Counted from the first letter of the stretch, positions 1 through 6,980 are shown. The stretch is 7,389 nucleotides of DNA from JBBKWQ01 sp037969115 (GCA_037969115.1 JBBKWQ010000401.1:1-7389), one strand, 5' to 3'. Program-made: numbers and translations. The notes: generated by a model not told the origin, from the sequence alone.

Positions 1-15
1 AGTGGGACGGGACGG

Positions 16-336
16 TCAGATCAGGGCGCCGAGCACGAGCAATGTGGTCATGCCGAAGGCGATGGTGAGCAACAGGCTCCTGCGCCACCAGGCAACCGCG
101 GCGGCCACGCCCAACGCGATGAACTCAGCAGCGTCCAGTGCGCCGATGTCACCCTCGCTCCCGACGGCCAGACTCACCACGAGCGCCGCCAGAACGGCCG
201 GCCCGACGTTGCGCAACGCACGTTCGATCGAGAGCGGGATCGTTCGACCTGCGAGCAGCACGATCACGCTGGAGCGCAAGCCATAGGTGACGAGCGTTGC
301 GGTGAACACCACGAAGACGGCCGACGCTGCGGTCAC
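16..336 (-). CDS. azlD: AzlD-type branched-chain amino acid export subunit (106 aa)
   Basis: This is the small partner of an AzlC/AzlD exporter, a membrane pair that moves branched-chain amino acids (or azaleucine, after which it is named) out of the cell. The 106-residue length fits the AzlD family. The protein is almost all hydrophobic, with about three to four membrane segments (roughly residues 5-29, 44-60, 68-84 and 88-105), and carries the AzlD-like run TYGLRSSVIVLL near residue 16 and a conserved RALRNVGPAVLAAL stretch near residue 39. I chose the GTG at 336 because it overlaps the azlC stop codon by four bases (GTGA) and is preceded by GAGG seven bases upstream. The frame stays open further upstream, but that part is the shadow of azlC. 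The overlap implies translational coupling in an azlC-azlD operon. Substrate is inferred from the family only. Confidence 0.88.
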   Translation of the reverse strand: MTAASAVFVVFTATLVTYGLRSSVIVLLAGRTIPLSIERALRNVGPAVLAALVVSLAVGSEGDIGALDAAEFIALGVAAAVAWWRRSLLLTIAFGMTTLLVLGALI

Positions 337-1058
337 CGCTCGACCTCGATCAATTCGGGCAGCGGGTCGGATTCGCCGCGGGCGACGACGAACTCGGCAG
401 CGGCCCCTGCAACGACACCGGCCGACGCTCCGATCACGATGCAGAGCCGATCCGGAAGCTGCACGGTCAGCAGCGCGACGGTGCCGCCCACGATCGCCGC
501 AACGCCCGCCGGGATTCGTCGGACACCCATGAGCACCAGCCCGACGAACATGATCGGCGGTGCGAAGTCGAGTCGCCACGACTCCGGGATCACGGGCCCC
601 ACCGCCATGCCCAAGGGCACGGCGATGTTCCAGACGGTGTAGAACACGAGTCCGACCGACACGAAGTACCTCCGGAATTCGCGAGGCGATGCGTCGGGGC
701 GCAGCGACACCAGCGCGAACACCTGGTCGATGAGCACCGCCGGTCCGAGCCAACGGATCCAGCGCGGCTGGTGCCTGAATGCCGGAGCCAGGGCTGCGCT
801 GTACATCACGTGCCGGGAATTGATCACGAAGACTGCGGCAATGATCGCCCAGACCGACGCCGTGCCTGCCAACGTGACGATCGCGAGTTGTGCGGCTCCG
901 GCGAAGACCAGGGGCGCGGTGGCCCAGCCGGCCCACGTGGGCATCTCGGACTCGACGATCGCCACGCCGATCACGAACCCGAACGGCAGCGCCGGAATCG
1001 CCAGCGGGACGGCATCAGCGACGGCCCGACGATCGATGAAGCCGGAGGTCCGTACCAT
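333..1058 (-). CDS. azlC: AzlC-type branched-chain amino acid export permease (241 aa)
   Basis: This is the large permease subunit of the AzlC/AzlD exporter in the cytoplasmic membrane. The length of 241 residues is normal for AzlC. Visible family features are the N-terminal AIPALPFGFVIGVAIV segment (residues about 20-35), the APLVFAGAAQLAIVTL segment (about 48-63), the NSRHVMYSAALAP stretch (about 80-92), which is the most conserved part of AzlC, and later hydrophobic helices including FYTVWNIAVPLG and GVRRIPAGVAAIVGG. The ATG at 1058 is the first start downstream of a TATCCT hexamer ten bases away, which suggests a very short or absent 5' leader. It forms an operon with azlD (4-base overlap) and is divergent from the GH2 gene, sharing a 45-base control region. 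The exact substrate cannot be read from sequence. Confidence 0.9.
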   Translation of the reverse strand: MVRTSGFIDRRAVADAVPLAIPALPFGFVIGVAIVESEMPTWAGWATAPLVFAGAAQLAIVTLAGTASVWAIIAAVFVINSRHVMYSAALAPAFRHQPRWIRWLGPAVLIDQVFALVSLRPDASPREFRRYFVSVGLVFYTVWNIAVPLGMAVGPVIPESWRLDFAPPIMFVGLVLMGVRRIPAGVAAIVGGTVALLTVQLPDRLCIVIGASAGVVAGAAAEFVVARGESDPLPELIEVER

Positions 1059-1068
1059 ACGGCGATGC

Positions 1069-1074
1069 AGGATA
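1069..1074 (-). promoter_or_regulatory. Candidate -10 element of azlCD (TATCCT)
   Basis: On the minus strand TATCCT occupies 1074-1069, ten bases before the azlC ATG. It fits the actinobacterial TANNNT -10 pattern, so transcription would start only a few bases before the start codon. No clear -35 is visible, and no good Shine-Dalgarno site fits in the gap. Confidence 0.4.
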
Positions 1075-1091
1075 CCGACCGGACCGATCGG

Positions 1092-1097
1092 TAGCCT
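1092..1097 (+). promoter_or_regulatory. Candidate leaderless -10 element of the GH2 gene (TAGCCT)
   Basis: TAGCCT lies at 1092-1097, six bases before the GTG start at 1104. This spacing is the usual one for leaderless transcripts in actinobacteria, where the mRNA begins at the start codon. No Shine-Dalgarno sequence is seen before this GTG, which agrees with that reading. It also marks the only room for a start, because an in-frame TAG stop lies at 1092-1094. Confidence 0.45.
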
Positions 1098-1103
1098 GCG
1101 CCC

Positions 1104-3251
1104 GTGGATCTCAGCGGGGTATGGCGAGCACTACCCGCCACCGACGACCTCCGTCGTGGCGGCATCGGGCTCGAGAGCGACGACTCGTCGTGGTCGTCGA
1201 TCGAGGTGCCCGGCCACTGGCGCCATCACCCCGACTACGGCGCCGACGACGGACCGCTGCTCTATCGACGTCGATTCACGATGCCCGAGCCCGCAGCCGG
1301 GCGACGGCGGTTCGTGTCGATCGACGGGGTGTTCTACCAGGCCGACGTGTGGCTCGACGGCGCCTACCTGGGAGATCCCGAGGGTTACTTCTTCCCACAC
1401 CGCTTCGACATCACCGCCCTGTCGGGGATCGGTGACGAACACGTACTCGCCGTCGAAGTGGCCTGCCCCCCGCAGCGCAGCCATCGAGGCAAACGCAGCA
1501 TCACCGGCGTGTTCCAACACTGGGACGGCATCGATCGCAACTGGAATCCGGGCGGCCTCTGGCGCTCGGTCCGCATCTTCGAGACCGGACCCGTCATGAT
1601 CGATCGGTTCCGCGTGCTCTGCCGGGACGCCGACGAGAACCGTGCGCACATCCTGCTGACCGCCCGACTCGACAGCGACGCCAACCGGACGGTGCGTATC
1701 AGGACGCTGCGCAACGGCACCGCCGTCGGCGAGTCCGAGCGACCATTGGCCAAGGGAATCAACGAGGTCAACTGGAATCTCGACCTCAGCAACCCGGCGC
1801 TGTGGTGGCCCCACACCCTCGGAGCACAACCGCTCACCGAACTCACCGTCGAGATCATCATCGACGGGGCGGTCAGTGCCAGCGAGACGCGACGAACGGG
1901 CTTGCGAGAGGTTGCGTGGAACTCGTGGACGTGTTCGGTGAATGGCGAACGGCTCTTCTTGAAAGGAGCCAACCTCCTCCCCACGAAGGCCGCACTCGCC
2001 GATGTTTCTGCCTCCGAGGCGCGTCGCGACATCGAGTTGGCGGTGGACGCCGGGCTCGATGTGCTCCGAGTGCATGCACACATCGCTCACCCGGCCGTCT
2101 ACGATGCAGCCGACGACCTGGGTGTGCTCCTCATGCAGGACTTCCCGCTCCAATGGGGCTACGCCCGCAGCGTGCGAGCGCAGGCGGTGCTCCAGGCCGC
2201 AGAGGCGGTGAACGAACTCGGTCACCATCCGTCGATCGTGTTGTGGTCGGCGCACAACGACCCCGCCGCGGTCGCGGTCGGCCTGGAAGGTGACTCGCTG
2301 CGAGCCCGCGCTCGATATCTCGCCGCACACCAGCTCCCGTCGTGGAACAAATCGGTGCTCGATCGTTGGGTCAAGCGCTCGTTCGAGCGGACCGATCCGA
2401 CCCGGGCGTGCGTGCCCCACTCAGGTGTGTTGCCGCACCTGCCGACGCTCGACGGCACCGACAGCCACTTCTACTTCGGCTGGTATCACGGAAACATCCG
2501 TGACGTCGAACGACTCGCCGCCCGAGTGCCCAGGCTCGTGCGGTTCCTCTCCGAGTTCGGTGCCCAGGCGGCACCCGAATCCGCGAGCTACATCGACTCC
2601 GATGCGTGGCCCGACCTCGACTGGGAGCAGCTCGCCGAACGTCATGGCCTGCAGAAGTGGGTGTTCGACGATCGCGTCCCACCCGCCGATTTCAAGACGT
2701 TCGACGACTGGGCGCTCGCCACACAGCACTATCAAGCCGAGCTGCTGCGACATCACATCGAGTTGCTGCGCCGAATCAAGTACCGGCCGGCCGGCGGGTT
2801 CGCTATGTTCTCGTTCAACGACCCTGCACCCGTGGTGTCGTTCAGCGTGCTCGATCATCAGCGTCGGCCCAAGCTCGGCTACGCAGCGGTTCGGCGGGCA
2901 TGCCAACCCGTGATCGTCGTCGCCGATCGTCCTCCCGAACTCGTGTGCCCCGGGGACGATCTCGAACTCGACGTCCACGTCGTGAGCGACCTCCACGCAT
3001 CGATCGAGGGCGGCGTGGTCGAGGTGATCGCCAGTTGGGCCGGCGGTGAGCGACGGTGGTCGTTCGGCGGTGAGATCGGCCCCGACGAATGCGTTCGCGT
3101 CGGGCGTATCTCACTCAGCGTGCCCGACACCCTGGGCGCGCTCACGTTTGCCCTCACGCTCAGGGCCGACCCGGTGACCTCGAGCACCGGTGTCACCGAG
3201 GTGACGGCCACGAACCACTACGCATGCGTTGTGACGGTTCGCCCCGACTGA
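1104..3251 (+). CDS. Glycoside hydrolase family 2 protein, beta-mannosidase-like, with Asp at the acid/base site (715 aa)
   Basis: A GH2 exo-glycosidase-like protein with no signal peptide, so probably cytoplasmic and acting on imported oligosaccharides. Domains in order: an N-terminal sugar-binding jelly roll (about 1-160, with VPGHWR, YRRRF and GGLWRSV motifs), an immunoglobulin-like domain (about 165-270), a TIM barrel (about 275-600) opening with LFLKGAN, and a short C-terminal beta domain (about 605-715). The presumed nucleophile is E484 in LSEFGAQ. The acid/base position, normally NE in a motif like HPSIVLW..NE, reads HPSIVLWSAHND, giving N385-D386. The barrel end (FNDPAPVVSFSVLDHQRRPK) resembles the ND.WPV..WS.ID..GRPK region of beta-mannosidases but lacks the Trp. 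At 715 residues it is shorter than typical beta-mannosidases of 800 or more. The GTG start is fixed by an in-frame TAG 12 bases upstream. Alternatives are another GH2 specificity (galactosidase, glucuronidase) or a weak or non-catalytic sugar-binding relative. Family assignment is firm; substrate is not. Confidence 0.85.
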   Translation: MDLSGVWRALPATDDLRRGGIGLESDDSSWSSIEVPGHWRHHPDYGADDGPLLYRRRFTMPEPAAGRRRFVSIDGVFYQADVWLDGAYLGDPEGYFFPHRFDITALSGIGDEHVLAVEVACPPQRSHRGKRSITGVFQHWDGIDRNWNPGGLWRSVRIFETGPVMIDRFRVLCRDADENRAHILLTARLDSDANRTVRIRTLRNGTAVGESERPLAKGINEVNWNLDLSNPALWWPHTLGAQPLTELTVEIIIDGAVSASETRRTGLREVAWNSWTCSVNGERLFLKGANLLPTKAALADVSASEARRDIELAVDAGLDVLRVHAHIAHPAVYDAADDLGVLLMQDFPLQWGYARSVRAQAVLQAAEAVNELGHHPSIVLWSAHNDPAAVAVGLEGDSLRARARYLAAHQLPSWNKSVLDRWVKRSFERTDPTRACVPHSGVLPHLPTLDGTDSHFYFGWYHGNIRDVERLAARVPRLVRFLSEFGAQAAPESASYIDSDAWPDLDWEQLAERHGLQKWVFDDRVPPADFKTFDDWALATQHYQAELLRHHIELLRRIKYRPAGGFAMFSFNDPAPVVSFSVLDHQRRPKLGYAAVRRACQPVIVVADRPPELVCPGDDLELDVHVVSDLHASIEGGVVEVIASWAGGERRWSFGGEIGPDECVRVGRISLSVPDTLGALTFALTLRADPVTSSTGVTEVTATNHYACVVTVRPD

Positions 3252-3280
3252 AGCGATCGACCGGGCCGACTCGGCAACGC

Positions 3281-3306
3281 AGCCGGCGTGTGCATCAGCG
3301 CCGGCT
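3281..3306. terminator. Hairpin between convergent GH2 and sdhB genes
   Basis: AGCCGGCG at 3281-3288 pairs perfectly with CGCCGGCT at 3299-3306 around a 10-base loop. It lies in the 43-base gap between the converging GH2 and sdhB genes and overlaps the last codons and stop (3297-3295) of sdhB. Neither side has a T-run, so it is not a classical intrinsic terminator. It may still act as a bidirectional terminator or 3' stabiliser for both transcripts, as is common in high-GC actinobacteria. Confidence 0.35.
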
Positions 3307-4068
3307 GAGTGCCTTGCGATTCTTGAACTTGGCCTTCAGGTAGTCGGCGTTCATGACTGCGATCACGTCGATCGAGATCTGCTTGGGGCATGCCGCCTCG
3401 CACTCGCCGTGATTCGTGCAGGAGCCGAAGTACTCATCCATCGTCTCGACCATGTCCTCGGTGCGGGAGTACCGCTCGGCCTGACCCTGCGGAAGGAGGT
3501 TGAGATGGGTGACCTTGGCGCCCGTGAACAGGTTGGCGGCTCCGTTCGGACATGCCGCGACGCAGGCCCCGCATCCGATGCATTCGGCCGCGTCCATCGA
3601 CGCGTCGGCGACGGGCTTGGGCACCGGGATCAGGTTCGCGTCGGGAGCACCACCGGTTGCTGCCGTGATGAAACCGCCCGCTTCGACGATGCGATCGAGG
3701 GGTGCCCGGTCGACCATCAGATCTTTGATGATCGGGAACGCCGCCGCACGCCATGGCTCGATCGTGATCGTGTCACCCGACGAGAACGTGCGCATGTGGA
3801 GCTGACAGGTCGCGGTTCCCCGCTCGGGCCCGTGGGCTTGCCCGTCGATCATCAACGAGCACGTACCGCAGATGCCCTCGCGGCAGTCGTGGTCGAACAC
3901 CACTGCTTCATGGCCTTCTTCGATGAGGCGCTCGTTGAGGATGTCGAGCAGTTCGAGGAACGACGCCTCGTCGGTGATCTCGGCGATGTGATGCGACTCG
4001 AACCTGCCGTCGGAGTCGGGGCCGTTCTGTCGCCAGATCTTCAGGGTGATGTTGGTGAGGATGCTCAC
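3295..4068 (-). CDS. sdhB: Succinate dehydrogenase iron-sulfur subunit (257 aa)
   Basis: This subunit carries electrons from the flavin of SdhA to the membrane quinone site through three iron-sulfur clusters. The N-terminal ferredoxin-like domain holds the [2Fe-2S] ligands C62, C67, C70 (CREGICGTC) and C88. The C-terminal domain holds CIGCGACVAACP with C163, C166, C169 and C173, followed by C217, C223 and C227 (C-x5-C-x3-CP). By analogy with E. coli SdhB, C163/C166/C169/C227 bind [4Fe-4S] and C173/C217/C223 bind [3Fe-4S]. The 17-residue gap between C70 and C88 is longer than in E. coli and fits the type-B group. The start is GTG at 4068, overlapping the sdhA stop by four bases (GTGA), with GGAG six bases upstream. 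It is the last gene of sdhCAB. All ligands are intact. Confidence 0.96.
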   Translation of the reverse strand: MSILTNITLKIWRQNGPDSDGRFESHHIAEITDEASFLELLDILNERLIEEGHEAVVFDHDCREGICGTCSLMIDGQAHGPERGTATCQLHMRTFSSGDTITIEPWRAAAFPIIKDLMVDRAPLDRIVEAGGFITAATGGAPDANLIPVPKPVADASMDAAECIGCGACVAACPNGAANLFTGAKVTHLNLLPQGQAERYSRTEDMVETMDEYFGSCTNHGECEAACPKQISIDVIAVMNADYLKAKFKNRKALSRR

Positions 4069-5987
4069 TTGTAGCTCCGGGTCTGGAAGTTGACGACTTC
4101 GTATTCGAGTTCTTCCTGGTGGCGGATGGGAGCGGCCGGGTCACCGCTGAACTCCCAGGCAGCGACGTGTGCAAAGTTCTCGTCGTCGCGCTTCGCCTCG
4201 CCTTCTTCGTCCTGATACTCGGCCCGGAAGTGGCCCCCGCACGACTCCTTGCGTTCGAGCGCATCTCGGCACATGAGCACGCCGAGCTCGAAGAAGTCGT
4301 CGACTCGACCTGCTTTCTCCAAGGTCTGGTTCGTGCTCTCACCGTCACCGGTGACCCGCAGGTCTTTCTTGAACTCGTCGTGCAGGGCGGGAATCTCGGA
4401 CAGCGCCTTCTCGAGTCCCTGTTCGGTGCGCTCCATACCGCAGTAGTCCCAGATGATCTTGCCGAGCTCGCGGTGGAAGTAGTCGGGCGACCGTGTGCCA
4501 CCGATGTCGAGGTACTGCTTGAACCGATCACGTGCCTCGTTCTCGGCTTGTCGGAACGCCTCGTGGCTCGTGTCGGGGATTGGCTTGTTGAGCAGGTTCG
4601 CCAAGAAGTTGGAGATGGTGTACGGCAGGACGAAGTAGCCATCGGCCAATCCCTGCATCAGTGCCGACGCGCCGAGCCGGTTGGCACCGTGGTCGGAAAA
4701 GTTCGCTTCACCGGCGCAGTACAACCCGGGGATCGTGGTCATGAGTTCGTAATCGACCCAGAGCCCGCCCATCGTGTAATGCGATGCGGGGTAGATGCGC
4801 ATCGGCACCTTGTACGGGTTCTCGCCGGTGATGCGCTCGTACATGTCGAACAGGTTCGAATACCGCTCGCGCACGACGTCTTCACCGAGTCGGCCGATGG
4901 CTTCGGCGAAGTCGAGGTACACACCGTTCTTCAGCGGACCGACGCCCTGCCCATTGTCGACAGCGCGTTTGGCCGCCCGCGACGACACGTCGCGCGGTGC
5001 CAGGTTGCCGAAGCTCGGGTAGATGCGCTCGAGGTAGTAGTCGCGGTCGGCGTCGGGAATCTGATCGGCCGACCGGGTCTCGTCGGGGTTCTTGGGAACC
5101 CAGACGCGGCCGTCGTTGCGCAACGACTCCGACATGAGCGTGAGCTTCGACTGGAAATCGTCGGCCTGCGGGATGCACGTGGGGTGGATCTGGGTGTAAC
5201 AGGGATTCGCGAATGCAGCACCCTTGCGGTGCGCTCGCCACGCTGCAGTGACGTTGCACGCCATGGCGTTGGTCGACAGGAAAAACGCATTGCCGTACCC
5301 ACCCGTTGCCATCACGACCGCGTGTGCGGAATGCGACGTCACGTCACCGGTGAGCAGGTCACGGGTGACGATTCCGGCACAGCGGCCGTCGATGTTGACG
5401 ACGTCGACGAGCTCCATGCGGTTGTAGAGGTTGACGGTGCCGAGCCCGATCTGGCGGGCGAGCTGCTGGTACGCACCGATGAGGAGCTGCTGGCCGGTCT
5501 GGCCGCGCGCATAGAACGTGCGACTCACCTGCGCTCCGCCGAACGAACGATTGTCGAGCATGCCGCCGTACTCGCGTGCGAACGGCACGCCCTGGGCGAC
5601 CATCTGATCGATGATGTCGACCGACACCTGTGCGAGGCGGTGCACGTTGGCCTCGCGGCTGCGGAAGTCGCCTCCCTTCACCGTGTCGTAGAAGAGGCGG
5701 TGGATCGAGTCACCGTCGCCGCGATAGTTCTTCGCCGCGTTGATGCCGCCCTGAGCTGCGATGGAGTGCGCCCGGCGGGGCGAGTCGTGGAACGTGAACG
5801 CGTCGACCTGGTAACCGAGCTCCGCGAGCGTCGCCGCTGCCGACGCACCGGCCAGTCCGGTTCCGACCACGATGATCTTGAACTTGCGCTTGTTCGCAGG
5901 GTTGACCAACTTCTCGTTGGCCTTGAAGTTGTCCCACTTGTCGGCGAGCGGACCGTCGGGGATCTTGGATTCGAGGGTGATGCTCAT
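4065..5987 (-). CDS. sdhA: Succinate dehydrogenase flavoprotein subunit (640 aa)
   Basis: This is the catalytic subunit of complex II, oxidising succinate to fumarate with covalently bound FAD on the cytoplasmic face of the membrane. The Rossmann motif VVGTGLAGASAA lies near residues 40-51. H74 in RRAHSIAAQGG is the expected FAD-linking histidine. Active-site residues by comparison with E. coli FrdA/SdhA are H268 (IHPT), R332 (APRDVSSR), H403 (SHYTMGG) and R437 (GANRLGAS). Length and the FANPCYTQIHPTCIP region fit the type-B fumarate reductase/succinate dehydrogenase group. The ATG at 5987 was chosen over the open frame upstream because GAGGAG precedes it, the homologous sequence begins there, and the upstream extension overlaps sdhC. 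It lies 17 bases after sdhC and overlaps sdhB by four bases. Working as a fumarate reductase is possible, but the sequence cannot decide direction. Confidence 0.96.
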   Translation of the reverse strand: MSITLESKIPDGPLADKWDNFKANEKLVNPANKRKFKIIVVGTGLAGASAAATLAELGYQVDAFTFHDSPRRAHSIAAQGGINAAKNYRGDGDSIHRLFYDTVKGGDFRSREANVHRLAQVSVDIIDQMVAQGVPFAREYGGMLDNRSFGGAQVSRTFYARGQTGQQLLIGAYQQLARQIGLGTVNLYNRMELVDVVNIDGRCAGIVTRDLLTGDVTSHSAHAVVMATGGYGNAFFLSTNAMACNVTAAWRAHRKGAAFANPCYTQIHPTCIPQADDFQSKLTLMSESLRNDGRVWVPKNPDETRSADQIPDADRDYYLERIYPSFGNLAPRDVSSRAAKRAVDNGQGVGPLKNGVYLDFAEAIGRLGEDVVRERYSNLFDMYERITGENPYKVPMRIYPASHYTMGGLWVDYELMTTIPGLYCAGEANFSDHGANRLGASALMQGLADGYFVLPYTISNFLANLLNKPIPDTSHEAFRQAENEARDRFKQYLDIGGTRSPDYFHRELGKIIWDYCGMERTEQGLEKALSEIPALHDEFKKDLRVTGDGESTNQTLEKAGRVDDFFELGVLMCRDALERKESCGGHFRAEYQDEEGEAKRDDENFAHVAAWEFSGDPAAPIRHQEELEYEVVNFQTRSYK

Positions 5988-6000
5988 GGTTGTTGTCAGT

Positions 6001-6006
6001 CTCCTC
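6001..6006 (-). promoter_or_regulatory. sdhA ribosome binding site (GAGGAG)
   Basis: GAGGAG on the minus strand at 6006-6001 overlaps the sdhC stop codon (6007-6005) and sits 13 bases before the sdhA ATG, slightly long spacing. It supports the ATG at 5987 as the real start and suggests that ribosomes finishing sdhC reload onto sdhA. Confidence 0.6.
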
Positions 6007-6787
6007 AGAGCGGCTTGTATTCGATGACCCCGGCGAGGACCATGATCGGGATCGATACGTTTCCGACGACCACCATCGTCGCCACACCGGCTGCGATGCC
6101 TTTGCGCCACTCGTTGAACCTCGGGTTGTTCCAGCCGATCGACTGGAAGAGGCTCCACGTGCCGTGGAACAGGTGGATACCGAGTGCGATGTTCGCCACG
6201 ATGTACAGAATCGACACCGGCACGCGGCTCAGGCTCGCATCGAGGTTGCGGTAGACGGCACCGTGCTCGAAGTCGGGGTTGGCGAAGCCCCATGTGAGAT
6301 CGGCCAGGTGCCAGGCCAGGAAGAGCAGGACGAGGATGCCGGTCCAGCGCATGGTTCGGCTGGCGAAGTTGGCGACCTGGTAGTCACGCGGTGACATGTA
6401 CTTCACCGGTCGAGCCTTGCGGTTCAGCACGGTCAGCGAGTACGCCGCGTGCACGTGGAGGACGATCGCCGCGATCAGGCCGATCCGCATGATCCAGAGG
6501 AAGTAGCCGTGCGGAAGGATCGGCACGAGGATCTCGCGTAGGAATTCGCCGTAGATGTCGATGTCGTACGCGCGCTCGCCGTTCGACTCGGTGACCACCC
6601 CGAGGTACACCTTGAGGTTGCCGATCATGTGACCGATGACGAAGCCGATTCCGATGATGCCGGTGATCGCCATCACGTACTTCTTGCCGACTGCGGTCGA
6701 GTAGAAGTCGATGACGAACGGCTTGCGTTTGCCGCCGCGCTTGGTGGCGGTGCCCGTGACCGGGCCGCGACTCAAAGTCTCTGCCAT
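6005..6787 (-). CDS. sdhC: Succinate dehydrogenase cytochrome b558-type membrane subunit (260 aa)
   Basis: This is the single membrane anchor of a type-B succinate:quinone oxidoreductase, expected to bind two b haems and the quinone. Five hydrophobic helices are visible at roughly residues 38-60, 96-120, 148-168, 190-212 and 230-254. Histidines suited to haem binding lie in them: H53 (VIGHMIGN), H111/H113 (LHVHAAY), H160 (LAWHLADLTWG) and H205/H208 (GIHLFHGTWSLFQSIGW, a b558-family signature). No separate sdhD is needed or present. The protein is longer than the roughly 200-residue Bacillus SdhC because of a polar N-terminal tail of about 30 residues and a loop near 60-90. I chose the ATG at 6787 because a TAGTTT -10 element lies seven bases before it; the open frame reaching further upstream would read through that promoter. 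It is first in the sdhC-sdhA-sdhB operon. Confidence 0.93.
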   Translation of the reverse strand: MAETLSRGPVTGTATKRGGKRKPFVIDFYSTAVGKKYVMAITGIIGIGFVIGHMIGNLKVYLGVVTESNGERAYDIDIYGEFLREILVPILPHGYFLWIMRIGLIAAIVLHVHAAYSLTVLNRKARPVKYMSPRDYQVANFASRTMRWTGILVLLFLAWHLADLTWGFANPDFEHGAVYRNLDASLSRVPVSILYIVANIALGIHLFHGTWSLFQSIGWNNPRFNEWRKGIAAGVATMVVVGNVSIPIMVLAGVIEYKPL

Positions 6788-6794
6788 GGCTACG

Positions 6795-6800
6795 AAACTA
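6795..6800 (-). promoter_or_regulatory. Candidate leaderless promoter -10 of sdhCAB (TAGTTT)
   Basis: On the minus strand TAGTTT occupies 6800-6795, seven bases before the sdhC ATG at 6787, so transcription would begin at or within a base of the ATG. There is no Shine-Dalgarno sequence in that gap, which agrees with a leaderless message. Just upstream of it lies a 6-bp inverted repeat, CCGGCG (6803-6808) and CGCCGG (6816-6821), in the -10/-35 spacer, which could be an operator or chance in GC-rich DNA. No clear -35 is seen. Confidence 0.5.
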
Positions 6801-6925
6801 CCCCGGCGCTCGCCCCGCCGGCCCAATCGACCGTGCACGAAGTTCGGGCTCTCCACCGTGACGGTTGGCTCACCGCGTCGGCGCGTCGACATCGCGACGG
6901 GGGTGGATTCGGCCCGGTTGGGATT

Positions 6926-6931
6926 TAGCAT
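6926..6931 (+). promoter_or_regulatory. Possible -10 element for hppA (TAGCAT)
   Basis: TAGCAT at 6926-6931 fits TANNNT and faces the hppA gene. Transcription would start near 6938, giving a leader of about 50 bases that contains a palindrome and a Shine-Dalgarno site. No convincing -35 is present. Unlike the other starts in the window, this gene appears to have a normal leader. Confidence 0.3.
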
Positions 6932-6939
6932 GCGGTCCC

Positions 6940-6952
6940 GACCATCATGGTC
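6940..6952. promoter_or_regulatory. 13-base palindrome in the hppA leader
   Basis: GACCAT at 6940-6945 and ATGGTC at 6947-6952 form a perfect inverted repeat around one central C, flanked by further GGTCC-like pieces (GGTCCC at 6934-6939, GGTCC at 6954-6958). It lies between the candidate -10 and the ribosome binding site, a position where a repressor could act. It is too short for a stable RNA hairpin (one-base loop), so a DNA-binding site is the likelier reading. Confidence 0.3.
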
Positions 6953-6974
6953 CGGTCCGTTTCACCACGCCCTC

Positions 6975-6980
6975 AGGAGG
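6975..6980 (+). promoter_or_regulatory. hppA ribosome binding site (AGGAGG), decides the start
   Basis: AGGAGG at 6975-6980 is a full-consensus Shine-Dalgarno site. The ATG at 6982 is only one base away, too close for initiation, while the in-frame GTG at 6991 is ten bases away. The site therefore favours GTG 6991 as the real hppA start. Confidence 0.65.

Larger units (their letters stand above)
1067..1099. promoter_or_regulatory. 12-bp inverted repeat in the divergent azlC / GH2 control region
   Basis: GCAGGATACCGA at 1067-1078 is matched in inverted orientation by TCGGTAGCCTGC at 1088-1099, with 11 of 12 positions complementary and a 9-base spacer. A second perfect palindrome, ACCGATCGGT, sits at 1083-1092. 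Each arm contains a TANNNT hexamer facing the gene on its side (TATCCT toward azlC, TAGCCT toward the GH2 gene). The repeat can be read as two similar promoters in mirror image, or as an operator for a dimeric regulator that would block both -10 elements. The sequence symmetry is directly seen; the regulatory role is inferred. Confidence 0.5.

Noticed and set aside
337..936. N-terminal extension of the azlD frame to 306 residues.
   Set aside because: The added part overlaps azlC in another frame and is Arg/Gly-rich nonsense; the membrane protein begins at the GTG that overlaps the azlC stop.
1131..2420. A 429-codon open frame on the minus strand inside the GH2 gene.
   Set aside because: It is the GC-bias shadow of the GH2 gene; the plus-strand protein shows clear GH2 domains, whereas this one is low-complexity and rich in R, G, V and H.
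4119..6254. A 711-codon open frame on the plus strand, opposite sdhA and part of sdhC.
   Set aside because: It is antisense to unmistakable sdhA/sdhC coding sequence with all active-site residues. Long antisense frames are common in high-GC genes with strong third-position GC bias, and its product (rich in V, R, E, D) resembles no family I know.
5988..6293. N-terminal extension of the sdhA frame to 742 residues.
   Set aside because: The extension lies inside sdhC, is Arg/Pro-rich, and the GAGGAG site plus family start position point to the ATG at 5987.
6788..6931. An extended sdhC start 48 codons upstream.
   Set aside because: It would read through the TAGTTT promoter element, adds a polar Arg-rich tail, and lacks a better ribosome binding site.
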